The notes under the pieces: model-generated
The model's database searches: none
Told to the model about the DNA's origin: nothing
The model's input: only the letters and a program-made list of their open reading frames with translations
Program-made: the position numbers and the translations under genes
Assembly (NCBI RefSeq): GCF_900112675.1
Contig: NZ_FOMQ01000003.1
Span: 388,507 to 452,506, forward strand
Reading direction: 5' to 3'
Length of the DNA: 64,000 nucleotides
From: Paracidovorax konjaci
GTDB taxonomy: Bacteria; Pseudomonadota; Gammaproteobacteria; Burkholderiales; Burkholderiaceae_C
Shown here: positions 38,156 through 48,449 of the stretch, one piece after another
How the letters are laid out: every line of letters begins with the position of its first letter
Position numbering within the stretch: the first letter of the stretch is position 1

Positions 38156-39964
38156 ATGAGCTACACCAAAGCGAACATCACCACGCGCAAGTTCGACGTC
38201 GTCATCGTCGGCGCCGGCGGCTCCGGCATGCGCGCCGCGCTCGAACTCTCCCGCGCGGGCCTGAACGTGGCCTCGCTCTCCAAGGTCTTCCCCACGCGCT
38301 CGCACACCGTGGCGGCACAGGGCGGCGTGTCGGCATCGCTCGGCAACATGAGCGAGGACAACTGGCACTACCACTTCTACGACACCATCAAGGGCTCCGA
38401 CTGGCTGGGCGACCAGGACGCCATCGAGTTCATGTGCCGCGAAGCCCCCAAGGTGGTGTATGAGCTGGAACACTTCGGCATGCCGTTCGACCGCAACCCC
38501 GACGGCACCATCTACCAGCGTCCCTTCGGCGGGCACACGGCCAACTACGGCGAAAAGCCCGTGCAGCGCGCCTGCGCCGCGGCCGACCGCACCGGCCACG
38601 CCATGCTGCACACGCTCTACCAACAGAACGTGAAGGCCAAGACGAACTTCTTCGTCGAATGGATGGCCCTGGACCTGATCCGCGACGCCTCGGGCGACGT
38701 GGTCGGCGTGACGGCCCTCGAACTCGAAACCGGCGAGCTGTACGCGCTGCAGGCCAAGGCCGTGCTGCTGGCCACCGGCGGCGCCGGCCGCATCTTCGCG
38801 GCCTCCACCAATGCCTTCATCAACACCGGTGACGGCCTCGGCATGGCCGCACGTGCCGGCATTCCGCTGCAGGACATGGAGTTCTGGCAGTTCCACCCCA
38901 CCGGCGTGGCCGGCGCGGGCGTGCTGCTGACCGAAGGCTGCCGCGGCGAAGGCGCGATCCTGCTCAACAGCAACGGTGAACGCTTCATGGAGCGCTACGC
39001 GCCCACCCTGAAGGACCTGGCGCCGCGCGACTTTGTCTCGCGCTCGATGGACCAGGAAATCAAGGAAGGCCGTGGCTGCGGTCCCAACAAGGACTACGTG
39101 CTGCTCAAGCTCGACCACCTGGGCGCGGACACGATCCACAAGCGCCTGCCGTCGGTGTATGAGATCGGCGTCAACTTCGCCAACGTGGACATCACGAAGG
39201 AGCCGATCCCCGTGGTGCCCACCATCCACTACCAGATGGGCGGCATCCCCACCAACATCAACGGCCAGGTCGTGATCCAGAACGGCGGCGTGCACAACCA
39301 GGTGGTGAACGGCCTCTACGCCGTGGGCGAATGCTCGTGCGTGTCGGTGCACGGCGCGAACCGCCTGGGCACCAATTCGCTGCTCGACCTGCTGGTGTTC
39401 GGCAAGTCCGCCGGCCGCCACATCGTGGACATGGTCAAGAACAGCGGCGAGCACAAGCCCCTGCCCGCCGATGGAACGGAACGCACGCTGGCCCGCCTCA
39501 ACCAGCTGCAGGACTCCAGCCAGGGCATCTACGCGCAGGACATCGCCAACGACATCCGCGCATCGATGCAGCAGCATGCCGGCGTGTTCCGCACGCAGGA
39601 AAGCATGGACGAAGGCGTCGTGAAGATCAACGCGATCCGCGAGCGCGTGGGTGCCATCACGCTGAAGGACAAGTCCAAGGTGTGGAACACGGCGCGCATG
39701 GAAGCGCTCGAAGTGGACAACCTCATCGAGGTCGCCCAGGCGACGATGACCTCGGCCGCGGCGCGCAAGGAATGCCGCGGCGCGCACACGGTGTACGACT
39801 ACGAGCACCCGGCCGACCACCCCGAATTCCCGCTGGGCCGCAACGACAAGGAGTGGATGAAGCACACGCTGTGGCACAGCGAGAGCAACAGCCTCACCTA
39901 CAAGCCCGTGAATCTGAAGCCCCTGACCGTGGACAGCGTGCCGCCCAAGGTCCGCACGTTCTGA
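38156..39964 (+). CDS. sdhA: Succinate dehydrogenase flavoprotein subunit
   Basis: A 602-residue flavoprotein that oxidises succinate to fumarate. FAD site: DVVIVGAGGSGMRAALELSRAG; the histidine that carries covalent FAD is in RSHTVAAQGGVSASLGN. Catalytic residues lie in GGHTANYGEKPVQRACAAADRTGHAML and QFHPTGVAGAGVLLTEGCRGEGAIL. The C-terminal HPEFPLGRNDKEWMKHTLW is as expected. The start at 38156 is preceded by GAGCAACCAACA. Confidence 0.97.
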   Translation: MSYTKANITTRKFDVVIVGAGGSGMRAALELSRAGLNVASLSKVFPTRSHTVAAQGGVSASLGNMSEDNWHYHFYDTIKGSDWLGDQDAIEFMCREAPKVVYELEHFGMPFDRNPDGTIYQRPFGGHTANYGEKPVQRACAAADRTGHAMLHTLYQQNVKAKTNFFVEWMALDLIRDASGDVVGVTALELETGELYALQAKAVLLATGGAGRIFAASTNAFINTGDGLGMAARAGIPLQDMEFWQFHPTGVAGAGVLLTEGCRGEGAILLNSNGERFMERYAPTLKDLAPRDFVSRSMDQEIKEGRGCGPNKDYVLLKLDHLGADTIHKRLPSVYEIGVNFANVDITKEPIPVVPTIHYQMGGIPTNINGQVVIQNGGVHNQVVNGLYAVGECSCVSVHGANRLGTNSLLDLLVFGKSAGRHIVDMVKNSGEHKPLPADGTERTLARLNQLQDSSQGIYAQDIANDIRASMQQHAGVFRTQESMDEGVVKINAIRERVGAITLKDKSKVWNTARMEALEVDNLIEVAQATMTSAAARKECRGAHTVYDYEHPADHPEFPLGRNDKEWMKHTLWHSESNSLTYKPVNLKPLTVDSVPPKVRTF

Positions 39965-39994
39965 TCCGACCCACGAGACCAACACAACACCACC

Positions 39995-40696
39995 ATGAAG
40001 CGCACCTTTCAAATCTACCGCTACGACCCGGACAAGGACGCCAAGCCCTACATGCAGACCGTCGAGATCGAACTCGACGGCCATGAGCGCATGCTGCTCG
40101 ACGCGCTGGTCAAGCTGAAGGAACAGGACCCGTCCATCTCGTTCCGCCGCTCGTGCCGCGAAGGCGTCTGCGGCTCCGATGCGATGAACATCAACGGCAA
40201 GAACGGCCTCGCGTGCCTCACCAACATGAACACGCTCAAGGGCACGATCGTGCTGAAGCCGCTGCCGGGCCTGCCCGTGATCCGCGACCTGATCGTGGAC
40301 ATGACGCAGTTCTTCAAGCAGTACCACTCGATCAAGCCGTACCTCATCACGGAAGGCATCACCCCCGAGAAGGAGCGTCTGCAGTCCCCCGAAGAGCGCG
40401 ACGAGCTCAACGGCCTGTACGAGTGCATCCTGTGCGCGAGCTGCTCCACGAGCTGCCCGAGCTTCTGGTGGAACCCCGACAAGTTCGTGGGCCCTGCCGG
40501 CCTGCTGCAGGCCTACCGCTTCATCGCCGACAGCCGCGACGAAGCCACGGGCGCACGCCTGGACAACCTCGAAGACCCCTACCGTCTGTTCCGCTGCCAC
40601 ACCATCATGAACTGCGTGGAAGTCTGCCCGAAGGGCCTGAATCCCACGAAGGCCATCGGCAAGATCAAGGAACTGATGGTGCGCCGCGCCGTCTGA
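39995..40696 (+). CDS. sdhB: Succinate dehydrogenase iron-sulfur subunit
   Basis: A 233-residue electron-transfer subunit with three clusters. 2Fe-2S ligands: SCREGVCGSDAMNINGKNGLAC; 4Fe-4S: CILCASCSTSCPSFWW; 3Fe-4S region: CHTIMNCVEVCPKGLNP. It passes electrons from SdhA to the quinone site in SdhCD and starts 30 bases after sdhA. Confidence 0.97.
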   Translation: MKRTFQIYRYDPDKDAKPYMQTVEIELDGHERMLLDALVKLKEQDPSISFRRSCREGVCGSDAMNINGKNGLACLTNMNTLKGTIVLKPLPGLPVIRDLIVDMTQFFKQYHSIKPYLITEGITPEKERLQSPEERDELNGLYECILCASCSTSCPSFWWNPDKFVGPAGLLQAYRFIADSRDEATGARLDNLEDPYRLFRCHTIMNCVEVCPKGLNPTKAIGKIKELMVRRAV

Positions 40697-40704
40697 CCGG
40701 GACG

Positions 40705-40998
40705 ATGGCAGAAGACGCGCTCGACGACCGCGAAGTCGCCAAGCTCCGGTGGCGCAGCCGCCGGGGCCTGGTGGAGAACGACCTCTTCATCGAGCAGTTC
40801 TTCGCCACCCATGGCTCCCGCCTGACGCATCGCCAGGCGCAGGGCATCACCACCCTGATGGATCTCTCCGACAACGACCTGCTGGACCTGCTGCTGCGGC
40901 GCAAGGAACCCGCGGGCGAGGTCGATACGGCAGAGGTCAGGGAGGTGCTCGAACTGCTGCGCCGCCGAGCGCCGGCAACTCCACCGCTTGCGGGCTAA
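40705..40998 (+). CDS. sdhE: FAD assembly factor SdhE
   Basis: A 97-residue helical protein of the SdhE/YgfY (DUF339) family. The RGxxE signature is present as SRRGLVENDLFIEQF. SdhE promotes covalent attachment of FAD to SdhA. It starts eight bases after sdhB, as in many betaproteobacteria. Confidence 0.92.
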   Translation: MAEDALDDREVAKLRWRSRRGLVENDLFIEQFFATHGSRLTHRQAQGITTLMDLSDNDLLDLLLRRKEPAGEVDTAEVREVLELLRRRAPATPPLAG

Positions 40999-41022
40999 CC
41001 ACTACCACCCTAGGAAACTCAA

Positions 41023-42333
41023 ATGAAACTGGCAGACAACAAAGCAACGCTCTCGTTCAGCAATGGCAGCCCGAGCGTGGAATTGCCCGTGTACCACGGC
41101 AGCGTGGGTCCGGACGTGGTGGATATCCGCAAGCTCTACGCCCAGACGGGCATGTTCACGTACGACCCGGGCTTCCTGTCGACGGCAGCCTGCCAGTCGT
41201 CGATCACCTACATCGACGGCGACAAGGGCGAGCTGCTGTACCGCGGCTACCCCATCGAGCAACTCGCCACGAACTGCGACTACCTCGAAACCTGTTACCT
41301 GCTGCTGAAGGGCGAGCTGCCCAACGCCACGCAGAAGCAGGAGTTCAGCGACAGCGTGACCAAGCACACGATGGTCAACGAGCAGATGCAGTTCTTCCTG
41401 CGTGGCTTCCGCCGCGACGCGCACCCGATGGCCGTGCTCACGGGCCTGGTGGGCGCCCTGTCGGCCTTCTACCACGACAGCACCGACATCAACAACCCGC
41501 AGCACCGCGAGATCTCGGCCATCCGCCTGATCGCCAAGATGCCGACCCTGGTCGCGATGGCCTACAAGTACGGCGTGGGCCAGCCCTACATGTACCCGCA
41601 GAACGACCTGAGCTATGCCGGCAACTTCCTGCGCATGATGTTCGGCACGCCCTGCGAAGAGTACAAGGTCAACCCCGTGCTCGAACGCGCGCTGGACCGC
41701 ATCTTCATCCTGCACGCGGACCACGAGCAGAACGCCTCCACCTCCACCGTGCGCCTGTGCGGCTCGTCCGGCACGAACCCGTTCGCGGCCATCGCGGCCG
41801 GTGTGGCCTGCCTCTGGGGCCCCGCCCACGGCGGCGCCAACGAAGCGGCACTGAACATGCTGCACGACATCCAGGCCCAGGGCGGCGTGGAAAAGATCGG
41901 CGAGTTCATCAAGCAGGTCAAGGACAAGAACTCCGGTGTGAAGCTCATGGGCTTCGGTCACCGCGTGTACAAGAACTACGACCCGCGCGCCAAGCTCATG
42001 CAGGAAACCTGCAATGAAGTGCTGGCCGAACTGGGCCTGGAAAAAGACCCGCTGTTCGCCCTGGCCAAGGAACTGGAGAAGATCGCCCTGGAAGACGACT
42101 ACTTCGTGCAGCGCAAGCTCTACCCGAACGTCGACTTCTACTCCGGCATCGTGCAGCGCGCCATCGGCATCCCCGTGAACCTGTTCACCGGCATCTTCGC
42201 GCTGGCCCGCACCGTGGGCTGGATCGCCCAACTCAACGAAATGATCGGCGACCCCGAGTACAAGATCGGCCGTCCCCGCCAGCTGTTCGTGGGTGCCGAA
42301 GCCCGCACGGTGAAGCCCATCGCCCAGCGTTGA
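41023..42333 (+). CDS. gltA: Citrate synthase
   Basis: A 436-residue type II (hexameric) citrate synthase. Catalytic histidines lie in [14 protein letters not shown] and [15 protein letters not shown], and the [15 protein letters not shown] segment is conserved; an aspartate lies in [14 protein letters not shown]. It condenses acetyl-CoA and oxaloacetate. It lies 24 bases after sdhE and ends the plus-strand TCA run before a perfect terminator. Confidence 0.97.
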   Translation: MKLADNKATLSFSNGSPSVELPVYHGSVGPDVVDIRKLYAQTGMFTYDPGFLSTAACQSSITYIDGDKGELLYRGYPIEQLATNCDYLETCYLLLKGELPNATQKQEFSDSVTKHTMVNEQMQFFLRGFRRDAHPMAVLTGLVGALSAFYHDSTDINNPQHREISAIRLIAKMPTLVAMAYKYGVGQPYMYPQNDLSYAGNFLRMMFGTPCEEYKVNPVLERALDRIFILHADHEQNASTSTVRLCGSSGTNPFAAIAAGVACLWGPAHGGANEAALNMLHDIQAQGGVEKIGEFIKQVKDKNSGVKLMGFGHRVYKNYDPRAKLMQETCNEVLAELGLEKDPLFALAKELEKIALEDDYFVQRKLYPNVDFYSGIVQRAIGIPVNLFTGIFALARTVGWIAQLNEMIGDPEYKIGRPRQLFVGAEARTVKPIAQR

Positions 42334-42373
42334 TGCGTTGCGCGGCCCGTGGGCCGCGCCGTGGTCCCCACCC

Positions 42374-42418
42374 AAAAAAACCTCCCTCGGAGCCCATCGC
42401 TCCGAGGGAGGTTTTTTT
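42374..42418. terminator. Perfect bidirectional terminator after gltA
   Basis: A 20-base perfect inverted repeat with CCTCCCTCGGAGC / GCTCCGAGGGAGG arms, seven A's before and seven T's after, around a five-base loop. It serves gltA and the convergent D-aminoacylase gene, whose stop is 14 bases away. Confidence 0.9.
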
Positions 42419-42431
42419 CATGGCGGCCGGT

Positions 42432-43862
42432 TCATGCGCGGCGCAGCACCTGGCCCGCGTGGGCATCCACCGTGCGCCCCTGCTCGCACGCGAGGCGGCC
42501 GTTGACGAACACCGCCTCGATGCCCGCGCTCGGTGCGGTGGGTTGCTCGAAGGTGGCACGGTCCGCCACGGCGGCTTCGTCGAAGACGACGATGTCGGCC
42601 GCGCAGCCCGCCGCGATGCGGCCGCGGCCCTGCAGCCCGAAGCGGCGTGCGCTCATGCCCGTCATCTTGTGCACTGCCGTCTCCAGCGAGAACAGCCGCT
42701 GTTCGCGCGCGTAGTGGCCCAGCACGCGCGGGAAGGTGCCCCAGAGCCGGGGGTGCGGCACGGCGTCGTGCGCGAGCCCGTCCGATCCCACCATGGTCAG
42801 CGGGTGGGCCAGGATGCGGCGCACGTCGCCCTCGTCCATGGCGAAGTAAACCGCGCCGGCGGGCGCGAGCCGCTCCACCAGCGCCTCGGGCGTGCAGCCC
42901 CGCTCCCGGGCGAGCGCGAACAGCGATCGCCCCGCGGCCGACGGGTCGCCGCGCGACCAGGTCACGAGCACCTCGCGGGACTGGCCGACGCGCGAGGCCA
43001 GCAGCATCGTCGACGATGCGTTGTAGGGATAGCAGTCCATGCACACCGGCTGCACCGCGGCGGCGGAGTCCACGGCCGCGAGCGTCTGCGTGGAGCGGCC
43101 GTGGTTGCGCTGGCCGATGAGCTTGTGGTGCGACAGCACGGTCTCCACGCCCAGCACGGCACCGATGTGCAGTCCCTCGCGCAGCGCGTCGTCGATGGCA
43201 TCGGCCTCGTCTCGCAGGTGCATGGTGAGGATGCCGCCCGCCGCGGCCAGCGGGGCGCCCACGGCGATCACTTCATCGGCGGTGGCGGCGCGGGCGGGTG
43301 GGTAGTAGAGACCGGTGGACAAGCCCCCTGCCCCGGCGTCCAGCGCATCCTCCAGGTCGGCCGCCATGCGGGCCGCCTCTTCGCGTGTGGCGGGCCGCTG
43401 CAGGTCGGCCACATGGCGCACGCGCAGTGTCGAATGCCCCACCAGGCACAGCGCATTGAGGGCGGGCCGCGCCGCCTCCAGCGCATCCAGGTAGTCGCCG
43501 AACCGCGCATAGCGCCAGTCCTCAGCACCCAGCAGGTCCAGCGGCGCGGGCGGCGTGCCCGGGTGGCACAGCGGCGCCAGGCTGATGCCGCAGTTGCCCG
43601 TCACCACCGTGGTCACGCCCTGCGTGAGCTTGGGGTGCGGCCCGGACGGGGCCGTCAGCAGCAGGCGATCGTCGTGGGTGTGCACGTCGATGAAACCCGG
43701 GCAGACGATGCGCCCGGCAGCACCGTGGCGGCGGTGCGCGGCCGTGGTGCGCAGATCGCCCACCGCGGCGATGCGCCCGTTCCGCACGCCCACGTCGGCG
43801 CGCTGCCGCGGCGCGGCGCTGCCGTCCACCACGGTCCCGCCTTCGATGATCAGGTCCAGCAT
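42432..43862 (-). CDS. N-acyl-D-amino-acid deacylase (D-aminoacylase-type amidohydrolase)
   Basis: A 476-residue metal-dependent amidohydrolase. The zinc site opens with GFIDVHTHDDRLLL, followed by GVTTVVTGNCGISLAPL, GGLSTGLYYPPA and SHHKLIG, and by a C-terminal part with IGSDGLAHDAV-like VGSDGLAHDAVPHPRLWGTFPRVLG and NGRLACEQGR. It removes the acyl group from N-acyl-D-amino acids or related compounds. The start MLDLIIEGGTVVDG at 43862 is chosen by family; the frame upstream enters the next gene. It is one base downstream of the Bug binding protein stop region, so the two are co-transcribed. Confidence 0.88.
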   Translation of the reverse strand: MLDLIIEGGTVVDGSAAPRQRADVGVRNGRIAAVGDLRTTAAHRRHGAAGRIVCPGFIDVHTHDDRLLLTAPSGPHPKLTQGVTTVVTGNCGISLAPLCHPGTPPAPLDLLGAEDWRYARFGDYLDALEAARPALNALCLVGHSTLRVRHVADLQRPATREEAARMAADLEDALDAGAGGLSTGLYYPPARAATADEVIAVGAPLAAAGGILTMHLRDEADAIDDALREGLHIGAVLGVETVLSHHKLIGQRNHGRSTQTLAAVDSAAAVQPVCMDCYPYNASSTMLLASRVGQSREVLVTWSRGDPSAAGRSLFALARERGCTPEALVERLAPAGAVYFAMDEGDVRRILAHPLTMVGSDGLAHDAVPHPRLWGTFPRVLGHYAREQRLFSLETAVHKMTGMSARRFGLQGRGRIAAGCAADIVVFDEAAVADRATFEQPTAPSAGIEAVFVNGRLACEQGRTVDAHAGQVLRRA

Positions 43863-43863
43863 G

Positions 43864-44862
43864 TCAGCCCACCTGCGCGCCGGAGCGCCGGACGGTGTCG
43901 GCCCACATGGGCGCCTCCTGCCGTGCACGCTCCGCCAGGCGCTCGGGCGGCCCGGGCGTGAGCTCGAAGCCGAGCGCGGCGTACTTCTCCTGCACCGCCG
44001 GCAGGCGCAATTGGTCGTTGATGGCCTTGTTCAGCTGCGCCACGATGGCCTTCGGCGTGCCGGGCGGCGCGACCACGCCGCCCCAACCCACCGTCTCGTA
44101 GCCCGGCACGCCCGCCTCCGCCACCGTGGGCGCCTGCGGCAGCAGCGGGCTGCGGGCCGCACCGCTCACGGCCAGCACGCGCACCCGCCCGGACTGGATG
44201 TGCGGCGCGATGGAGCTGAGGTTGTCGAACATCAGATCCACCGTGCCGCCCATGAGGTCCTGGATGGCCTGGGGGCTGCCCTTGTACGGAACGTGCGTCA
44301 TCGACGTCCCCGTGCGCGCCTTGAACAGCTCGCCGCTCAGGTGCCCCGTGGTGCCGCTGCCGGCCGAGGCCATGCTGAGCGTGCCCGGCTGGGCGCGGGC
44401 CAGCGCGATCAGTTCGCGCACCGAAGCGGCGGGAAGATCCTTGCGCACCACGAGCGCGTTCTGCACAAAGCCGATGAGCGCCACCGGCACCAGCGCGTCG
44501 GGGTCGTACGGCAATTTGGCATAGAGCGCCCGGTTGATGGACAGCGTGCCCACGTTGCCGTAGCCGATGGTGTAGCCGTCGGGCGCCGCCCGGAAGACCT
44601 CGGTCATGCCGATGTTGCCGCTGGCGCCAGGCTTGTTGTCCACCACGAAGGGCTGGCCGAGCGTGCGCGGCAGTTCGTTGGCGAGGATGCGGCACACCGC
44701 GTCGGGCGAGCCCCCCGCGGCCGAGGGAACGACCCAGCGGATGGGCCGGTCGGGGTAGCCGGCGGACAGCGCAGCGCGCGGCAGCAGGGCGGCGGCGGCC
44801 GTGGCCGTGCCGGCCTGGAGAAAGTGCCGGCGCGAGCCCGGAAAAACGGAATGGGAAGCCAT
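43864..44862 (-). CDS. Bug family tripartite tricarboxylate transporter substrate-binding protein, Tat signal
   Basis: A 332-residue periplasmic binding protein of the TctC/Bug family. The N-terminus carries a twin-arginine signal (GSRRHFLQAGTATAAAALLP). Mature segments that identify the family: YPDRPIRWVVPSAAGGSPDAVCRILA, VVDNKPGASGNIG, MTHVPYKGSPQAIQDLMGGTVDLMFDN and GGVVAPPGTPKAIVAQLNKAI. No TctA or TctB gene is present, as is usual for the many orphan Bug proteins of Burkholderiales. The linked deacylase suggests an N-acyl amino acid ligand. A longer frame upstream is rejected because it removes the signal peptide from the N-terminus. Confidence 0.88.
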   Translation of the reverse strand: MASHSVFPGSRRHFLQAGTATAAAALLPRAALSAGYPDRPIRWVVPSAAGGSPDAVCRILANELPRTLGQPFVVDNKPGASGNIGMTEVFRAAPDGYTIGYGNVGTLSINRALYAKLPYDPDALVPVALIGFVQNALVVRKDLPAASVRELIALARAQPGTLSMASAGSGTTGHLSGELFKARTGTSMTHVPYKGSPQAIQDLMGGTVDLMFDNLSSIAPHIQSGRVRVLAVSGAARSPLLPQAPTVAEAGVPGYETVGWGGVVAPPGTPKAIVAQLNKAINDQLRLPAVQEKYAALGFELTPGPPERLAERARQEAPMWADTVRRSGAQVG

Positions 44863-45052
44863 CGGACAGGGTCCTTTCGTCGTGGAGTGGGAAGGGGGTG
44901 CGCGCCGATGAATGCTAAGAACGCCGCCCCGCCCTGGCAAACCACGTTTGCTGGGGATACCATGCGCTTTCCTCATGCATCCTTGCGGTGCAGCGCCTTC
45001 CTTCAAGCCAACATTGCGCACCTTTCATGTGCAAGTCTCATGGAGCCACCCC

Positions 45053-45949
45053 ATGTACCGAGCGCCTTCCACCATGTCCCTGCTGTGCCTGGAAGCCAGC
45101 GCACGGCTCGGCTCCTTCACCGCGGCCGCCCAGGAACTGCACCTCACCCAGGGCGCGGTGAGCCGGCAGATCCAGGCGCTCGAAGACCGGCTGGGCGTGC
45201 GCCTGTTCGTGCGGCGGCGCGAATCGCTGGTGCCCACCGATGCGGGGCGCTACTACCTGGGCGAGGTCGAACCGTTGCTGCAGCGGCTGGAGCGCGCCAC
45301 CGTGCAGGTGATGGCGTTCCAGGGGCGCGGCGGCACGCTGGCGCTCTCCGCCGGTGCCTCCGTGGGGGCGTACTGGCTGATTCCGCGGCTCCCGGAATTC
45401 ACGCGGGCCCATGGCGAGATCACCCTGAACCTGAGTACGCGGGTGGGCCCGGCCGATTTCCGCAGCGGCGCCATCGATGCGTCGCTGGAGTTCGGCGACG
45501 GCCGGCGGCCCGGCCTGCAGAGCGACTTCGTGGCCGCGCTGGACCTGGCGCCCTACGCGGCACCGTCCTGGGTGGAGCGCTTCGGCGCGTGCATCGCAGC
45601 CACCACGCCGCGCACCGCGCTGCTCCACCACCACACGCTGCCGGACGCCTGGGAGTTGTGGTTCCGCTCCGACGGCCTCGATGCCGAGGCCGGGCGCGAC
45701 GGCCCGCGGTTCGAGATCATGTCCATGGCGCTGAATGCCGCGGTGGCCGGCCTGGGTGCCGTGCTGCTGCCGGACTTCATGGCGGGCGACATGTTGCAGG
45801 CGGGCCGGCTGCAACGGCTCTCGCCGCGCACCTGCCGCCATGCCAAGGGCTACTACCTCGTCTACCCGGAGGCATCGGCCCGGCTGCCGGCGCTCGGGAC
45901 GTTCAGGCGGTGGCTGCTGGCCGGGGCCACGCCCGCGCAGGCGGACTGA
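45053..45949 (+). CDS. LysR family transcriptional regulator (GcvA-like)
   Basis: A 298-residue LysR regulator. DNA-binding helix: LEASARLGSFTAAAQELHLTQGAVSRQIQALEDRLGVRLFVRRRES; the effector domain begins near residue 93. The start MYRAPSTMSLLCLEAS at 45053 matches the family. It diverges from the Bug/deacylase pair across 190 bases and so probably controls them. Confidence 0.88.
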   Translation: MYRAPSTMSLLCLEASARLGSFTAAAQELHLTQGAVSRQIQALEDRLGVRLFVRRRESLVPTDAGRYYLGEVEPLLQRLERATVQVMAFQGRGGTLALSAGASVGAYWLIPRLPEFTRAHGEITLNLSTRVGPADFRSGAIDASLEFGDGRRPGLQSDFVAALDLAPYAAPSWVERFGACIAATTPRTALLHHHTLPDAWELWFRSDGLDAEAGRDGPRFEIMSMALNAAVAGLGAVLLPDFMAGDMLQAGRLQRLSPRTCRHAKGYYLVYPEASARLPALGTFRRWLLAGATPAQAD

Positions 45950-45968
45950 CCGCCCACGCGCCCCCGGT

Positions 45969-46964
45969 TCAGGCGCGCCGCGCCGGCTTGCCGAACCGCT
46001 CCCGGTACGCCTGCGGCGCGATGCCCAGGTGCCGCACGAACAGGTGCCGCAGCGCCTGCTCGGACCCCAGCCCGACGCGCGCGGCCACGGTCTTGAGCGG
46101 CAGCGCCGCCTGCGATTCGAGCAGCCGGCGCGCTGCCTCCAGCCGCGCCGATTCGACGAAGGCCGAGGGCGCCTGCCCCGTTTCCTGCACGAAAAGGCGG
46201 CGGAAGTGGCGCTCGCTCATGGCCGCGCGGCCGGCCAGCACCGCCAGCGTGAGCGGCTCGGCCAGGTGCTGCAGCGCCCAGTCCTGCACGGCCTTGACGC
46301 CGCGGTGCGCCGTGGCCTGGCTTTCGAGCTGCACGCTGAACTGCGACTGCCCGCCCGGCCGCTGGAGGTACATGACCAGGTCGCGCGCCACTTCCAGCGC
46401 CAGCGCATGGCCGAAGTCCTCCTCCACCAGGGCCAGCGCGAGGTCGATGCCCGCCGTCACGCCCGCGGAGGTCCAGAGGTGGCCGTCGCGCACGTAGATG
46501 GCGTCCGGATCGACCTCGATGGCCGGGTACTGCGCCTGCAGCCGGTCCGCCACGCCCCAGTGGGTGGCCGCACGCCGCCCGTCCAGCAGGCCGGCCGCCG
46601 CCAGGAAGAAGCTGCCCGAACACAGCGCCACCATGCGGCGCACGCGTGGCCCGGCGGCGCGGGCCCAGTCCACCAGGGCCGGCGATGCGGCCAGGGCGCC
46701 GCCGATGTCGCGCGAGCCGACGAGCAGCGCGGTGTCGGGCAGCGCCCCGGCGCCCAGCGCCTCGGTGGCCTCCAGCGTCATCAGCGTGTCGGAGCGCACG
46801 GGGCCGCGCGCCAGCGCCGCGATGGCGACCGCATAGCCCGCGGGCCGGCCGCGCCGCGCGAGGTGCACGTTCGCGTAATCGAACACCGAGAGCGGCCCCA
46901 CGGCCTCCAGCGACTTGAAGCCCGGGTAGACGACGATATGGACGGACAGGGGCTGGGATGGCAT
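45969..46964 (-). CDS. GlxA-type AraC family regulator with DJ-1/PfpI domain
   Basis: A 331-residue protein in two parts. Residues 5-190 form a DJ-1/PfpI-like domain ([25 protein letters not shown], and [24 protein letters not shown] with the conserved cysteine). Residues 215-325 are an AraC DNA-binding domain ([39 protein letters not shown], then [21 protein letters not shown]). Members respond to small molecules such as arginine or amines; the ligand here is unknown. It converges with the LysR gene and diverges from adhC. Confidence 0.88.
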   Translation of the reverse strand: MPSQPLSVHIVVYPGFKSLEAVGPLSVFDYANVHLARRGRPAGYAVAIAALARGPVRSDTLMTLEATEALGAGALPDTALLVGSRDIGGALAASPALVDWARAAGPRVRRMVALCSGSFFLAAAGLLDGRRAATHWGVADRLQAQYPAIEVDPDAIYVRDGHLWTSAGVTAGIDLALALVEEDFGHALALEVARDLVMYLQRPGGQSQFSVQLESQATAHRGVKAVQDWALQHLAEPLTLAVLAGRAAMSERHFRRLFVQETGQAPSAFVESARLEAARRLLESQAALPLKTVAARVGLGSEQALRHLFVRHLGIAPQAYRERFGKPARRA

Positions 46965-47284
46965 GCGGCGCAATGGAAGACGTGGGTATGGAGCGGGGCG
47001 GCAGCGGAGAAGCGGGCGCGGAACGGGACGGTCGCAGGGAACGCAAGGCCGCGGACCGCACCGGCAGTCCGGCGGTAGCGCGCGGGATTCGGACAAACCG
47101 GGCCGGCAACCGGACATCTCCGGGCGTGGCGCTGGTCATGCGGCCCTACCTTGTCTATAAAGCAGGGATTCCTCCCATCCGCCGCCGCCGCCAACGGGCC
47201 CGGCGGCGGGTTGCGCGGGATTGTCCCCGATCGCTGCGGTGCCTCCGCGCCGCGCGCCTCCCCACCCTCACCGACCGAAGCACC
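46965..47284. other. 320-base spacer between the GlxA-type gene and adhC
   Basis: A divergent promoter region with no gene that I can support. The only recognisable element is the promoter candidate at 47133-47161; the rest is GC-rich sequence without clear repeats. Confidence 0.5.
47133..47161 (+). promoter_or_regulatory. Promoter candidate for adhC
   Basis: TGGTCA-N17-TATAAA fits the sigma-70 pattern (four of six and five of six matches at ideal spacing) in an otherwise GC-rich spacer. It lies 124 bases before the adhC start, leaving a leader of about 115 bases. Confidence 0.4.
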
Positions 47285-48391
<1,107 letters not shown>

Positions 48392-48427
48392 TCGAATCCG
48401 CCCCATGCCGCCAGATCCATTACGAAG

Positions 48428-48449
48428 TTTGCTACAAATTTAATAGCAA
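48428..48449. repeat. AT-rich palindrome (copy C) touching a start codon
   Basis: TTTGCTA - 9 bases - TAGCAA, the same layout as at 4804-4826. Its last base is the A of the ATG assigned to the S-formylglutathione hydrolase gene. It sits in the 57-base gap between adhC and that gene. Confidence 0.65.

Noticed and set aside
43555..46497. A 980-codon plus-strand frame over the deacylase, Bug and LysR genes
   Set aside because: It crosses two genes read on the opposite strand and out of frame with the LysR gene; no domains are visible.
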